Below are positions 1 to 9,222 of a stretch of DNA of 64,000 bases, piece after piece. The notes below the pieces were generated by a model. It had not been told where the DNA came from, made no database searches, and worked only from the letters and a program-made list of their open reading frames with translations. The translations under genes were made by a program, and so were the position numbers. Source of the DNA: Halieaceae bacterium (GTDB taxonomy: Bacteria; Pseudomonadota; Gammaproteobacteria; Pseudomonadales; Halieaceae); assembly GCA_902631395.1 (NCBI GenBank), contig CACOYM010000002.1, positions 124,001 to 188,000 on the forward strand, in the 5' to 3' direction. Within the stretch, counting starts at the first letter, position 1. The number at the start of each line of letters is the position of its first letter.

Positions 1-1200
1 AGAGAAACTTATTCCTTGGAACAGCTGATTTTCACCAGCGGCCACCTGCCCAAGACGCTCGCGTGTTTGAAGATCCAGCACATCCCAGGCGCCAACACTC
101 TCTTTGTAGATAAGCTCAAGCGCTTCCGTAGATGCGATTGCCGGGTCAATGACTTTGGCCGAGGCCGATACCGCGCCTCGTGCGGTATCCGTAGACGCGA
201 CGAAACTTGATGACGTTCGGAATAAATCACCACCAAATTGGCCTTCTGCGTCGAGGCCGCTGCGATGAATTTTGTTGCTCTCACTTGAAAAGGTTTGAGC
301 CAAATGATCGAGGCCAACCCTAACGGGCCTGAGCACCTCTGCGCTCAGCGTCAACGCGCCTCCAATCAGGCCGCTAGGTGAGGTTGGCAAAGGGCGCGCC
401 ACACCGAAGGGGTCAAGCACCATGCGCAAGTCTGCGCCCGCAGACTTTTCGCTCGACATAACTCCGACAGGTCGACTCTCGGTGGGTGTAACGATCTCAA
501 AGCCTCGACCACTACCCCCAAAGTTAACGATGACCTGGCCATTCTGTAACTCTGTTACACCTAGCTTCGCAAACCCGGACATCTCTCTCAGCAGATTATC
601 GCGCTGGTCCAACAAACTGGGGGGCTGCTTGTCGACGCTATCTTTTCGATTGAGTTGCTCATTTACCCTCAACAGTTGCAATGAAAGGGCGTTGAGGTCG
701 TCTACGGCTTGGCGAAAATCCACTTCTGACTCTTCAGATATCTTGTCTACCTGCATCGACAAATCATTGAAGCGCACGGCGATCAATTCACCTGAGTTGA
801 TGAAGTCACCGCGCAATGCATTGGAGCGAGGGTCCGTACTCAGCTGCTCAGCCGCGTTGAAAAAGTCATCCATTGCATTAGCAAGACTAGCGCTCTCCGT
901 TGCAATCAAGTCCACAATGCGGTTAGCAAACTCAATGACGGGCTCAGTGACTTTTAGATCACTGGTCGCATCACGCAGAGAACGCTCGATGAACTCGTCG
1001 TAAGCACGTGAGACAGACTCTGCCTGAGCACCGGTACCGAAGCTAAAAACTCCTTCTTGAACGGGGAAGCTCTCGCTGACCGACAAAGCGCGCCGGGTGT
1101 ACCCCGGGGTATTGGTGTTGGCGATATTGTTACTGGTTGTCGAGAGCGCCTGCCGATAAGCATTTACCGCCCCGCTACCAATTGCGAGGATATCAACCAT
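1..1200 (-). CDS. flgK: FlgK, flagellar hook-associated protein 1 (N-terminal 400 residues, cut by window edge)
   Basis: FlgK is the first hook-filament junction protein, secreted by the flagellar export apparatus and polymerised on the hook tip. The ORF track omits it because the frame runs off the left edge. I read it from the ATG at 1200 and checked the frame from 1 to about 1000 without finding a stop. The N-terminus carries the axial-protein signature (SNNIANTNTPGYTRRAL), and the first 400 residues include the usual long heptad-rich segment. It is the last visible gene of the flgBCDEFGHIJK run, 16 bp after flgJ. Its C-terminus and any flgL lie outside the window. Confidence 0.93.
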   Translation of the reverse strand, partial: MVDILAIGSGAVNAYRQALSTTSNNIANTNTPGYTRRALSVSESFPVQEGVFSFGTGAQAESVSRAYDEFIERSLRDATSDLKVTEPVIEFANRIVDLIATESASLANAMDDFFNAAEQLSTDPRSNALRGDFINSGELIAVRFNDLSMQVDKISEESEVDFRQAVDDLNALSLQLLRVNEQLNRKDSVDKQPPSLLDQRDNLLREMSGFAKLGVTELQNGQVIVNFGGSGRGFEIVTPTESRPVGVMSSEKSAGADLRMVLDPFGVARPLPTSPSGLIGGALTLSAEVLRPVRVGLDHLAQTFSSESNKIHRSGLDAEGQFGGDLFRTSSSFVASTDTARGAVSASAKVIDPAIASTEALELIYKESVGAWDVLDLQTRERLGQVAAGENQLFQGISFS

Positions 1201-1216
1201 CTATCGATGCCTCGCT

Positions 1217-1582
1217 TTAGCGCACAGAGGCAAGTGATTGATATTCACTCACCCCCATGCCTTTCCGTGCCGCAGCCAAGCCACCTGGATTTTCAAGCTG
1301 TCTCACCAGCCAATCGGTCATGCCGATTCCTTGAGACTGCGCCAAAGAAGTTGAAAGTTCGCCGTCAAACATTTCCTCGTAGCTGTCGCCCGCACTGGAA
1401 TTCCAAAGGCCACTCTTGAGCCCTTCACTAGCATTGCGCATAGACTTCAGCATCATTTGAATGAAAAACGCCTCAAACTGCTGGCCAACTTCACGGGCGG
1501 CAGACATTTGGTCCTTCTCAGCCTTCGCGCGCAGCTTGGCAAGCCCCTGAAAGTCGTTATGGTTTGAGACGACGAAATCCAT
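1217..1582 (-). CDS. flgJ: FlgJ, rod-assembly scaffold (rod-binding domain only)
   Basis: This 121-residue protein matches only the N-terminal rod-binding half of FlgJ (QFEAFFIQMMLKSMR, then a GDSYEEMFDGELS-type segment). In enteric and Pseudomonas FlgJ a C-terminal muramidase of about 150-200 residues follows; here the frame stops right after the rod-binding domain. Its role would be to cap and scaffold rod growth in the periplasm, while wall cutting must come from another enzyme. It overlaps the flgI stop by one base and precedes flgK, the normal position. Single-domain FlgJ is known in other bacteria, so this is an architecture note rather than a broken gene. Confidence 0.92.
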   Translation of the reverse strand: MDFVVSNHNDFQGLAKLRAKAEKDQMSAAREVGQQFEAFFIQMMLKSMRNASEGLKSGLWNSSAGDSYEEMFDGELSTSLAQSQGIGMTDWLVRQLENPGGLAAARKGMGVSEYQSLASVR

Positions 1583-2727
1583 CAGATCACCACCAGTTCT
1601 GCTTTCAAGCTTCCTGCACTCTTGAGTGCTTCAAGAACGGCGATAAGAGATGTCGTGGACGCTCCACTTTGCTGGATAGCATCTACGATGTCGCGCAGAT
1701 CCACCGTTTCTTCGATCATGCTCGTCTGGTTGGACTCATTGACCTCCACTGTTGAGTTGGCGACGTCTCGCGTCTCTACACCTTCGCCCCCTGTGAAAGG
1801 TGCCGGTTGTGACACTTCGTTCAAAGTAGACACACTGACGCTAACCGTGCCGTGTGAAACTGCCGCCGCTGAAATTTTGACCTGCTGGTTGATGACCACG
1901 GTCCCAGTTCTTGAATTGATTACAACCTTCGCCGCGGGTATTCCGGGTTGAACCTCTAGGTTCTCAATCATGCCCACGAAACTGACGCGCTCAGAGAGAC
2001 CTACTGGAGCGCGTACCGCAAGCGAGACACCGTCCATTGCGAAGGCCGTGCCATCGCCGAAAACTTCGTTGATCTTTTCTGTGATTGCAGCAGTAGTTGA
2101 AAAATCGTTGGCGTTGACGTTAAAAATCAGGTGATCGCTCTTGTCAAAGGAGTTATCGACTTGTCGCTCCACAGTGGCACCGTCAGGAATGCGGCCCGAT
2201 GTCGGAATGCCAATTTGCACGCTCGTGCCGTTCTGCTCCTCCATCACACCGGTGACAGTCAGAGGGCCTTGGGCGACCGCGTAAGTCTGGCCGTCAATAC
2301 CACGAAGTTCGGTCATCACTAGGTTACCGCCGCGCAGGCTGGTCGCCGTACCCAGCGCCGCCACATTAACGTCGACCACCTGACCGGGTTTAGCAAAGGG
2401 AGGCAGCGTCGCAGTCACCATGACCGCTGCAACATTGTCGACCTGTATGGGCCGACCACGGGACTGTGCAAGATCGTAATCATCGTAAGGATTCGTCGTG
2501 ACACCCAAGCTCTCTAGAATCGCCTTCAGGCTCTGGCCGGTAAAGGTTGGATCTTTACCATCACCTGTACCCGCCAGTCCGACGACTAGGCCGTAACCAA
2601 CTAGTTGATTGCCCCTAACGCCACCCACATTGGTCAAATCCTTAACGCGGTCAGCCAAGGCGGTATTAACAACCAGCGAAAGTAAAAGCCCTATCGCCAA
2701 ATTGAGAAGATTGCTTTTTTGTTTCAT
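1582..2727 (-). CDS. flgI: FlgI, flagellar P-ring protein
   Basis: FlgI forms the periplasmic P-ring around the distal rod. The 381-residue product starts with a Sec signal peptide (KQKSNLLNLAIGLLLSLVVN) ending near ADR, then the family start DRVKDLTNVGGVR and a conserved GLVVGLAGTGDG segment; the C-terminus keeps LRDIVDAIQ and LIAVLEALKSAGSL. I use the ATG at 2727 rather than the TTG at 2742 of the track, because a GGAG lies about 9 bases before it and falls inside the longer ORF. FlgA, the P-ring chaperone, is encoded divergently near 9.8 kb. Confidence 0.96.
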   Translation of the reverse strand: MKQKSNLLNLAIGLLLSLVVNTALADRVKDLTNVGGVRGNQLVGYGLVVGLAGTGDGKDPTFTGQSLKAILESLGVTTNPYDDYDLAQSRGRPIQVDNVAAVMVTATLPPFAKPGQVVDVNVAALGTATSLRGGNLVMTELRGIDGQTYAVAQGPLTVTGVMEEQNGTSVQIGIPTSGRIPDGATVERQVDNSFDKSDHLIFNVNANDFSTTAAITEKINEVFGDGTAFAMDGVSLAVRAPVGLSERVSFVGMIENLEVQPGIPAAKVVINSRTGTVVINQQVKISAAAVSHGTVSVSVSTLNEVSQPAPFTGGEGVETRDVANSTVEVNESNQTSMIEETVDLRDIVDAIQQSGASTTSLIAVLEALKSAGSLKAELVVI

Positions 2728-2742
2728 CAAAAGGCGCTCCAA

Positions 2743-3426
2743 TTAAAGCGGCCAGTACTTAAACAGTAGTTGCGTAATCCAGCCTGGCTGGGTAGATTCG
2801 GCCAAATTACCGGTGCCGCGGTACGAGATCTGAGCCTGTGCCATACGCATAGACGACACCGTGTTATCAGGCTGAACGTCTCGTGCACGCACGACGCCCC
2901 GAATCTGAATAAACTCAGCACCCTCAGTCAGGGAGAGCTGCTTTCGACCTTCGACAATCAGATTCCCGTTAGGCAGCACTTCCGCCACCATGGCGGTGAT
3001 TACACCAGACAGAGCGTTTGCTTGAGCAGCAGTGCCGACACCTTCGGTGCCAATCTCCGCAGTGTTCAGATTGATGTCGCCCCGCACGTCGCCCCAAAAA
3101 CCATTTGGGGACAGCAGCGAATTCGTCCAGGCACTACTGAGCGCATCATTATTTGATTTGCGCTCGGTAATCAGTGAGGAGTTCCGAGAAGCCTGTGTTG
3201 ACTCACTGAGAACAACGGTAATAATGTCGCCTACTCGCCACTGTCGCTGACCTTGGAAGAGCGACATGTGCATGCTGTTACCCAGAATCGAACCTGTAGG
3301 CAGCGAATCAGCCGCTGGCTCAAGCGGCCGGATGGGCGCAAAGTCACTGTTGTCCTCGAGAGGCGGCTTAGACGCACACGCGCCGAGAGCCAGAGTGAAG
3401 AGCAAGAAGACTGTTAAACGCATCAT
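2743..3426 (-). CDS. flgH: FlgH, flagellar L-ring lipoprotein
   Basis: FlgH builds the outer-membrane L-ring. The 227-residue sequence has a lipoprotein signal with lipobox LGAC at residues 14-17, the QRQWRVGDIITVVLSE motif near residue 60, and family-typical blocks: NALSGVITAMVAEVLPNGNL, GRKQLSLTEGAEFIQIRGVV and ARDVQPDNTV. Two ATGs open the frame (MMR). It lies 12 bp after flgG and 15 bp before the chosen flgI start. Length and motifs match the family, with nothing unusual. Confidence 0.96.
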   Translation of the reverse strand: MMRLTVFLLFTLALGACASKPPLEDNSDFAPIRPLEPAADSLPTGSILGNSMHMSLFQGQRQWRVGDIITVVLSESTQASRNSSLITERKSNNDALSSAWTNSLLSPNGFWGDVRGDINLNTAEIGTEGVGTAAQANALSGVITAMVAEVLPNGNLIVEGRKQLSLTEGAEFIQIRGVVRARDVQPDNTVSSMRMAQAQISYRGTGNLAESTQPGWITQLLFKYWPL

Positions 3427-3438
3427 TGAATCAACTCA

Positions 3439-4224
3439 TTACAGATTCTGGTTCAGGAAGCGCAGCATGCCGTCCGCAGCAGAGATCGCCTTGGAGTTCA
3501 CCTCGTAGGCCCGCTGTGTTTCAATCATGCTGACCATTTCGGCCACTACGTTCACATTCGACGCCTCGAGGGAGCCCTGAGCCAGTTCGCCAAAACCGGC
3601 AAGACCCGGCGTACCGACCTCAACAGGGCCACTGGCCGTTGTCTCGCGGTAAAGGTTTCGGCCAATAGGCTGCAACCCAGCCTCATTAATAAAACGTGAC
3701 ACCTGAATCGTACCGATCTGGCTGCTGCCGCCGCCACCGGCCAACTCAACGCTAACGGTGCCGTCACGACCAATCGTGATTGCCGCAGCATTGTTGGGGA
3801 TGTTGACTGCAGGGACTAACTGCTGACCATTAGCCGTCACAATCTGGCCTTGGTCGTTCAACTTGAATGATCCGTCCCGGGTGTAAGCAAACGTACCGTC
3901 TGCTTGCAAAATCTGAAACATGCCTCTGCCGAGAATCGCCACGTCCAGCGCGTTCTCGGTTGACATCATGTTGCCTTGCTCGTGCAACTTCTCAGTTGCG
4001 ATGATACGAGAGCCCGTTCCCATCATTAAGCCTGTAGGTGCGATAGTCTGTGCATCGGCTGACGCCCCGGGCTGGCGGATATTCTGATAGAGCAGATCCT
4101 CGAAGACCGCCCGATCCCGCTTGAATGCAACGGTGTTAACGTTTGCAAGATTGTTGGCAATCACAGTCATGCGGCGCTGTTGCGCTGTCAGACCCGTCTT
4201 AGCTACCCAAACTGAGGCGTCCAT
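3439..4224 (-). CDS. flgG: FlgG, distal rod protein
   Basis: FlgG polymerises as the distal rod. The 261-residue protein shows the family N-terminus (WVAKTGLTAQQRRMTVIANN, then LANVNTVAFKRDRAVFEDLL), a central DVAILGRGMFQI block, and the C-terminal heptad region EMVSMIETQRAYEVNSKAIS that packs in the rod core. A GGAGAG ribosome-binding site precedes the ATG. The usual family length and position between flgF and flgH make the assignment secure. Confidence 0.97.
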   Translation of the reverse strand: MDASVWVAKTGLTAQQRRMTVIANNLANVNTVAFKRDRAVFEDLLYQNIRQPGASADAQTIAPTGLMMGTGSRIIATEKLHEQGNMMSTENALDVAILGRGMFQILQADGTFAYTRDGSFKLNDQGQIVTANGQQLVPAVNIPNNAAAITIGRDGTVSVELAGGGGSSQIGTIQVSRFINEAGLQPIGRNLYRETTASGPVEVGTPGLAGFGELAQGSLEASNVNVVAEMVSMIETQRAYEVNSKAISAADGMLRFLNQNL

Positions 4225-4243
4225 CTTTTACTCTCCTTTTCGA

Positions 4244-5008
4244 CTACGCGTACTTCATCATGGTGGTACCGGAGTCATCCAATTCCTTCATTTCACTAAT
4301 CATTTTGATCTTGATCTCGAATGATCGAGACATATCCATAAAGCTCACAAGCTGCTCCGCTACGTTTATCGAGGATCCCTCCAGCGAACCGGGGTTGACC
4401 GAGGGAGGGTTAGGTCCCCCTTCAAAGTCTCCGCCTTTTCCCCGAGCTGTGATGGTCTCGTAGAGGCCGTCAACCCGACGAACCATGCGCACACCTGTCG
4501 CATCGCGTAACAAAAGATTGCCTACAATAGTGGGCGGTGCATCAGGCTGAACAGGGTCTGTTGCCGTCACAGTGCCATCATCCGTAATCGATAGTTCGAC
4601 ACCGACGGGAGCGGTGATAGGTGCGCCACCCTCACCCAAAACTACATGTCCATTAGCAGTGGAGAGAAAGCCAGCTTGGTCGATAGTCAGATCGCCCCTG
4701 CGAGTAAATGCCACCTGCCCATTGGGCGCTTGAACACCCAGTAACGTGGAACCCGTCAGATAGATATCGAGTTTGCGACCAGTAGCAATTAAAGGTCCCT
4801 GATCAATCACCAGCTCGTCATTAGAGCGGTTCATGGGCACAAACCGTGACCCGAAACCAGGACCTGCGACCTGAGAGGTTTCGGTAGCAAACTCGAAAGT
4901 CTGCTTGAAACCTACAGTCGAAGCATTGGCCAGAGCGTTGGCGTGCTTCAGCTTCATGTTATTGAGCTGCTTCAGTGACGCCATTGCGGTGAAGATTAAA
5001 CGATCCAT
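4244..5008 (-). CDS. flgF: FlgF, proximal rod protein
   Basis: FlgF is a rod subunit made with FlgB, FlgC and FlgG. The 254-residue product starts MDRLIFTAMASLKQLNNMKL, as FlgF proteins typically do, followed by HANALANASTVGFKQTFEF. Its C-terminus has SLEGSSINVAEQLVSFMDMS, the axial-family ending. It is encoded between flgE and flgG in one transcription unit with gaps of about 20 bp. Confidence 0.95.
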   Translation of the reverse strand: MDRLIFTAMASLKQLNNMKLKHANALANASTVGFKQTFEFATETSQVAGPGFGSRFVPMNRSNDELVIDQGPLIATGRKLDIYLTGSTLLGVQAPNGQVAFTRRGDLTIDQAGFLSTANGHVVLGEGGAPITAPVGVELSITDDGTVTATDPVQPDAPPTIVGNLLLRDATGVRMVRRVDGLYETITARGKGGDFEGGPNPPSVNPGSLEGSSINVAEQLVSFMDMSRSFEIKIKMISEMKELDDSGTTMMKYA

Positions 5009-5027
5009 TGCGACTTATGCCCTACTG

Positions 5028-8000
5028 TTAACCACGCATGTTGATAATGGTTTGCGTCAAGGTCGAACTGGTCTCGATGGCCTTCGCATTCGCCTGGAAG
5101 TTTCGCTGGGCGGTGATCAGTGCTACCAGCTCAGCGGTCAGGTCGACGTTGGATCGCTCTGTTGCACCTGCACGGATTGTTCCAAATCCAGCTGCACCCG
5201 GCTCACCCAACTTTGCCTCTCCCGACTGTGAGGTCGCGGTGAAACCACTGTTACCCACCTGTCTTAGCCCTTTCGGCGTCGCGAAGTTCGCCAAGATAAT
5301 CTTACCGAGAGACTTCTGCGAACCATTGGAGTAGCTGGCCACGACAAGTCCGTCTTCACCAATGTTCACGCCCACCAAATCACCTTCCGGCGCGCCGTTC
5401 TGAGATTGGTTTAGTACCGCAAAGGGGCTGTTGAACTGAGTGCTGCCTGCGTAGTCAACGTTGATATCGTTACCAATAATAGTTGCAGACTTCAGTATTG
5501 ACTCACCAACCGGCGATACCAAGGTGCCGCTGGTATCGAAGGTAAGCTCACCGCGGTCTAAGAAAATCGGGCTCCAATTCGGAATGTCATTTTCGTCAAA
5601 TGTTCCCTTATCGGTAGTCTCTAAGTACTCACCCTGACGATCCTGATACACATACAGTGGTGTAGTACCCTGAGTGTCTGGCGATAGACGAATGTAAGTT
5701 GATGTTGTGCCGAAAGCAGGCTCAACGTCCTCAAGACCAAAGTCGGCAGAGCCAGCTACCTGCAAGAAAGATTCATCCGTTGCAGTAGATCCAGTGAAAG
5801 TAAGCGAACTTGACTCACTATTGAATTCTACGCGCACACCGGATACCTGGCGGCCTAGCTTGTCAGCCATGAGGTTAATTTTGTCCTGCAGCTCGGTAGT
5901 AAAGTCACCGACTGAATACTGGCCCACGTCGAGTAAGATCTGAGCCGAGATGTTGTCTACGATTACCGTCATAGAGCGATTGTCTTCGGTAACTTCAAAG
6001 GGCTTCGACGGATCGATCCCCATCTGATTACCTTGCACTACCGCAGGGTTGGAATCCTGCCCGCGCACTGCCGGTCGGTTAGCTACCGCGGAAAGCGCCT
6101 CTGCAACCGAAATTGTATTTTCACTCTCGGGGGTTCCTTGATCGACACCAAGGCCAAAAAGCTCCTCGCCAGTGGCGTTTGCAGTATCGGCGTTACCGTT
6201 TGCATCTAGCGTGGCGACGTTCCTAATTGCAATACTGGAGCCATCACCAGTGGTCCCGGAGGAGACGACAAAGCTCCCATCCAAGAACGCTACTCTAATG
6301 CCATAGCGCTGGTTCCGAAGCTCTTGGATGTTATCCCCAGCAGGAATCATCGTCGTGGTCAACACAATTGCCTTATCACCGTCAGCGGAAGCAAGTGCTG
6401 TCGAACTGGATACAAGAGCTGCGTCGCGATCTTGCGCTGTAGCGCCAGCGGCAAGCGCCAAGTTAGTGGCACCGAATAACTCGTTGTTTACTGCCGCGTC
6501 TGTACTCAAGTGAATTGTGTCGTCACCAGACTGTGTGAGGCGCATCGCTTGGCGCGCGAAGTCATATTCAAACTTGAGATCGCCAAAGGTTCGGGTCGTT
6601 GCGGCGCCACCCGCGACGTTGCCAGCGGTGCCCGCACCAGTCGGCGTGTCGAGGGTACCATCACCATCTATGTCATAACCGCTGGCGAAAAATTTGTTGA
6701 GCGCGTAAGCAAACTCCTCAGGGGTAACCATGGTGCCATTGTCACCAGACATCACAATATCGCCGGCTGCTATTGCTGCACCAATTACGCTGCCCACGTC
6801 CACTTGCAATAAACTTTGATTGCTCTCACCGAGGTCACGCGTTATGTCGAGGGTCACGCCACTCGAAGCTGGAGGGACAGCTGCGCCGTTCCAGTAAGCG
6901 GACACGTCGAAGTTTTTGCCATCGCCAAACCGCTCCTGAATTACCTTTTGGAGTTCATCAGCGATTTCCTGACCGGATAGCTCATTGGTTCCCGTTTTGT
7001 CTACCAAATGCTCAAGACCGATGCTCACAAAATCTGAGCCGTCTACGCTGATTTGCAGTAAATCACGAAGATCAGTTCGGCTCTTGCCAGAGAGGTCCAA
7101 GCCGTTAGATCCACCTGCTAATGATAAGGCGGCAACATCTTCCGGTGATGCAGCCCGCAGCTGCAATGCAGCGGGTGTTGACTGAATAGGGTCCGAAAGC
7201 ATGTCGAAAGAGAACTTCCGATACACTGTGCCCTGAGTCACCAAAAACTCTGAGCTGTTTGACGCAGTCTTTTGCAGAAACTCCAGTTCAGATTCGGTTT
7301 TGATCTCGCCATACTTGTTAACGAAAAACTTATCACCGCCACTGTCCGACGCCTGAATCAGAGCAGGGTTGACAATCTCACCATCGATGTAGACATGAGT
7401 CTGCCACTTGTTAAGGGGGTTCTCGGAAGTCGCAGCCTGCGTCTTAACGTAATACACCGTTGCAAGGTGCTGTGAACCAGAAGCGCCGAAGACCGTCAAA
7501 GAAGTGGTTCTGTGGTAGGTCTCTGGCTTGTTGGGGTTAAAAATTTCCGTGATTGGCTCAACGCCGGATGGCAGATTCAATCCTAGCTCTACTTCGGTAG
7601 TAGCACGAAATTCTGAAACCGTCTGCCGCGGAATCGCCAAGGCAGAGGGGGGTTGGCTAAAATCAGCTTTGTTGGTTGAGTCCACTGGCAGGGAGAGCAA
7701 CGCCTGACCCGCGGAGTTCACCATTTGGTTTTGCTCATTAAGCATGAACTGGCCGTTTCGGGTGAAAGTCCGGCTGCCATCAGACGACTGTAGAGGAAAA
7801 AAACCATCTCCAGTAATAGCAAGGTCCAGCGAGTTCGCAGAGAACTGGACAAAGCCCTGACTAAACTCCTGTGCTACCTCCTTCAATGCAACACCCTGGC
7901 CTACAACCGCCGCAGCGCGCTGCAGAGGTGAGGTAGCAAAAATGTCACCGAAAGATGCAGTAGAGCGCTTGAAACCCGCCGTTGCCGAGTTAGCGATGTT

Positions 8001-8066
8001 GTTGGACGTAACAGCCAGCTCAGTTGTTGCTGCGTTTAATCCGGTGAGAGAAGTGTAAAACGACAT
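5028..8066 (-). CDS. flgE: FlgE, flagellar hook protein, very long (1012 residues)
   Basis: FlgE forms the hook, the universal joint of the flagellum. N-terminus (SLTGLNAATTELAVTSNNIA) and C-terminus (NVDLTAELVALITAQRNFQA) are canonical, so the termini that form the tube core are intact. Enteric FlgE has roughly 400 residues; this one is about 2.5 times longer, with the excess in the surface-exposed middle. A calcium-loop-like DIDGDGTLD occurs near residue 465. The frame is uninterrupted and an AGGAG site sits 7 bases before the ATG. Hook proteins of this size are known in some marine bacteria; the function of the insert is not evident. Confidence 0.95.
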   Translation of the reverse strand: MSFYTSLTGLNAATTELAVTSNNIANSATAGFKRSTASFGDIFATSPLQRAAAVVGQGVALKEVAQEFSQGFVQFSANSLDLAITGDGFFPLQSSDGSRTFTRNGQFMLNEQNQMVNSAGQALLSLPVDSTNKADFSQPPSALAIPRQTVSEFRATTEVELGLNLPSGVEPITEIFNPNKPETYHRTTSLTVFGASGSQHLATVYYVKTQAATSENPLNKWQTHVYIDGEIVNPALIQASDSGGDKFFVNKYGEIKTESELEFLQKTASNSSEFLVTQGTVYRKFSFDMLSDPIQSTPAALQLRAASPEDVAALSLAGGSNGLDLSGKSRTDLRDLLQISVDGSDFVSIGLEHLVDKTGTNELSGQEIADELQKVIQERFGDGKNFDVSAYWNGAAVPPASSGVTLDITRDLGESNQSLLQVDVGSVIGAAIAAGDIVMSGDNGTMVTPEEFAYALNKFFASGYDIDGDGTLDTPTGAGTAGNVAGGAATTRTFGDLKFEYDFARQAMRLTQSGDDTIHLSTDAAVNNELFGATNLALAAGATAQDRDAALVSSSTALASADGDKAIVLTTTMIPAGDNIQELRNQRYGIRVAFLDGSFVVSSGTTGDGSSIAIRNVATLDANGNADTANATGEELFGLGVDQGTPESENTISVAEALSAVANRPAVRGQDSNPAVVQGNQMGIDPSKPFEVTEDNRSMTVIVDNISAQILLDVGQYSVGDFTTELQDKINLMADKLGRQVSGVRVEFNSESSSLTFTGSTATDESFLQVAGSADFGLEDVEPAFGTTSTYIRLSPDTQGTTPLYVYQDRQGEYLETTDKGTFDENDIPNWSPIFLDRGELTFDTSGTLVSPVGESILKSATIIGNDINVDYAGSTQFNSPFAVLNQSQNGAPEGDLVGVNIGEDGLVVASYSNGSQKSLGKIILANFATPKGLRQVGNSGFTATSQSGEAKLGEPGAAGFGTIRAGATERSNVDLTAELVALITAQRNFQANAKAIETSSTLTQTIINMRG

Positions 8067-8084
8067 GTCTCAGCTCCTGCTAAA

Positions 8085-8771
8085 TTATTCTGCGATGGTT
8101 TGAATTTCGGCTAGCGACACCGTGTTACCCCCCAACAACTGGAGGTCCAGTTGCTGACCGGCCGGGTTCCATGAGACGCTGCTGACAGTCTCAAGAATCG
8201 ATACGGGCGCTATCTGCATGCGGCCATCCACGATGGCGCTTGCGGTAATTTGATAGGTGTCGACAGGCATCTGGTTTCCATCAGAATCCTGCCCAGACCA
8301 AGCGAAACGATGCTCGCCAGGCTCTAGCTCACCGACGTTCTGCCTGAACACCAGCTCGCCGTCTTTGTTATAGACGCTCATCGTCAGCATGTCCGCTCCC
8401 TCCTGCAGGCTGACCAGCGTCTCTGTCGGTCTAGCGCCACCGCCCTGACCAAACCCGCCTGCTATTGCAACGCGCTTGCCAACCAGAGTCGACCCAGTCA
8501 ACAACGACTGCTCTCTTAGATTCCCGACGAGAGTTTCCAGAGACGCTTGCATACCCTTGATGCCCTCAACTGAGGAGAACTGAGCCAACTGTGCTACGAA
8601 AGCCTCGTTCTCCATCGGGTCCAGAGGGTTCTGATTCTTCAGCTGCGCTGTGAACAACTGCAGAAACGCGTCGCGGCCGAGCATGTCTCCATCGTCGCCA
8701 TCTTTGTAGATCGCGTTAGCTTGCTGAGCGTTGTACTGCTCGGTGGTGAGAATAGAATCAATAGCTGACAC
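8085..8771 (-). CDS. flgD: FlgD, hook cap and assembly scaffold
   Basis: FlgD caps the growing hook and is required for FlgE polymerisation. The 228-residue protein has the N-terminal LGRDAFLQLFTAQLKNQNPL and DPMENEAFVAQLAQFSSVEG blocks that define the family, then a FlgD Ig-like part (VYNKDGELVFRQNVGELEPG, FAWSGQDSDGNQMP). The start is GTG with AGGAG upstream. It sits between flgC and flgE in the normal order. Confidence 0.96.
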   Translation of the reverse strand: MSAIDSILTTEQYNAQQANAIYKDGDDGDMLGRDAFLQLFTAQLKNQNPLDPMENEAFVAQLAQFSSVEGIKGMQASLETLVGNLREQSLLTGSTLVGKRVAIAGGFGQGGGARPTETLVSLQEGADMLTMSVYNKDGELVFRQNVGELEPGEHRFAWSGQDSDGNQMPVDTYQITASAIVDGRMQIAPVSILETVSSVSWNPAGQQLDLQLLGGNTVSLAEIQTIAE

Positions 8772-8793
8772 GTATAAGTCTCCTGTCCTCTGG

Positions 8794-9219
8794 TTACGAC
8801 TTCATTACTTCCAGCGTTCGCATCATCATCTGCTTCGCTGTGTTCACGACTTCGATGTTGTTCCGGTAGGAGCGGGCAGCGGCAGTCATCTCGACCATTT
8901 CCGCTACCTCATTCACGTTGCTTTGATAGACGTATCCGTCAGCATCGGCGGATGGGTTACCGGGATCGTAAGATCTAGGCGAGGGCGTCGGGTCATCTGT
9001 AACGTTTCCGATATGAATAGACCCTGCGTAGCGGGTCTGCTCCCCCATCGCTTGATCAGCCAGCAACGTGCGAAAAACGACGCGCTTGGCCTTATATGCA
9101 CCTTCAGCCGTATCAGAGGTATTAGCCGCGTTAGCCAGGTTAGACGCCGTGGTATTCATACGGACCAGCTGCGCCGCGAGTGCGCTGCCTGCAATCCCGA
9201 ATACTTTATCCATGGACAT
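8794..9219 (-). CDS. flgC: FlgC, proximal rod protein
   Basis: FlgC is a rod subunit. The 141-residue product starts MSMDKVFGIAGSALAAQ, has NTTASNLANAANTSDTAEGA (the axial N-terminal motif in FlgC form), and ends with YVYQSNVNEVAEMVEMTAAA and SYRNNIEVVNTAKQMMMRTL. The ribosome-binding site GGAGAG overlaps the flgB stop region, suggesting translational coupling. Length is typical. Confidence 0.96.
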   Translation of the reverse strand: MSMDKVFGIAGSALAAQLVRMNTTASNLANAANTSDTAEGAYKAKRVVFRTLLADQAMGEQTRYAGSIHIGNVTDDPTPSPRSYDPGNPSADADGYVYQSNVNEVAEMVEMTAAARSYRNNIEVVNTAKQMMMRTLEVMKS

Positions 9220-9222
9220 GCT

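Noticed and set aside
422-1003. 193-codon plus-strand ORF within flgK
   Set aside because: It lies wholly antisense to the well-conserved flgK frame and its translation is Ser/Arg-rich without domains, typical of a shadow ORF.
1151-1158. GCCGATAA on the plus strand resembling a FliA -10 element
   Set aside because: No TAAA element occurs at the required distance and it lies inside the flgK coding region.
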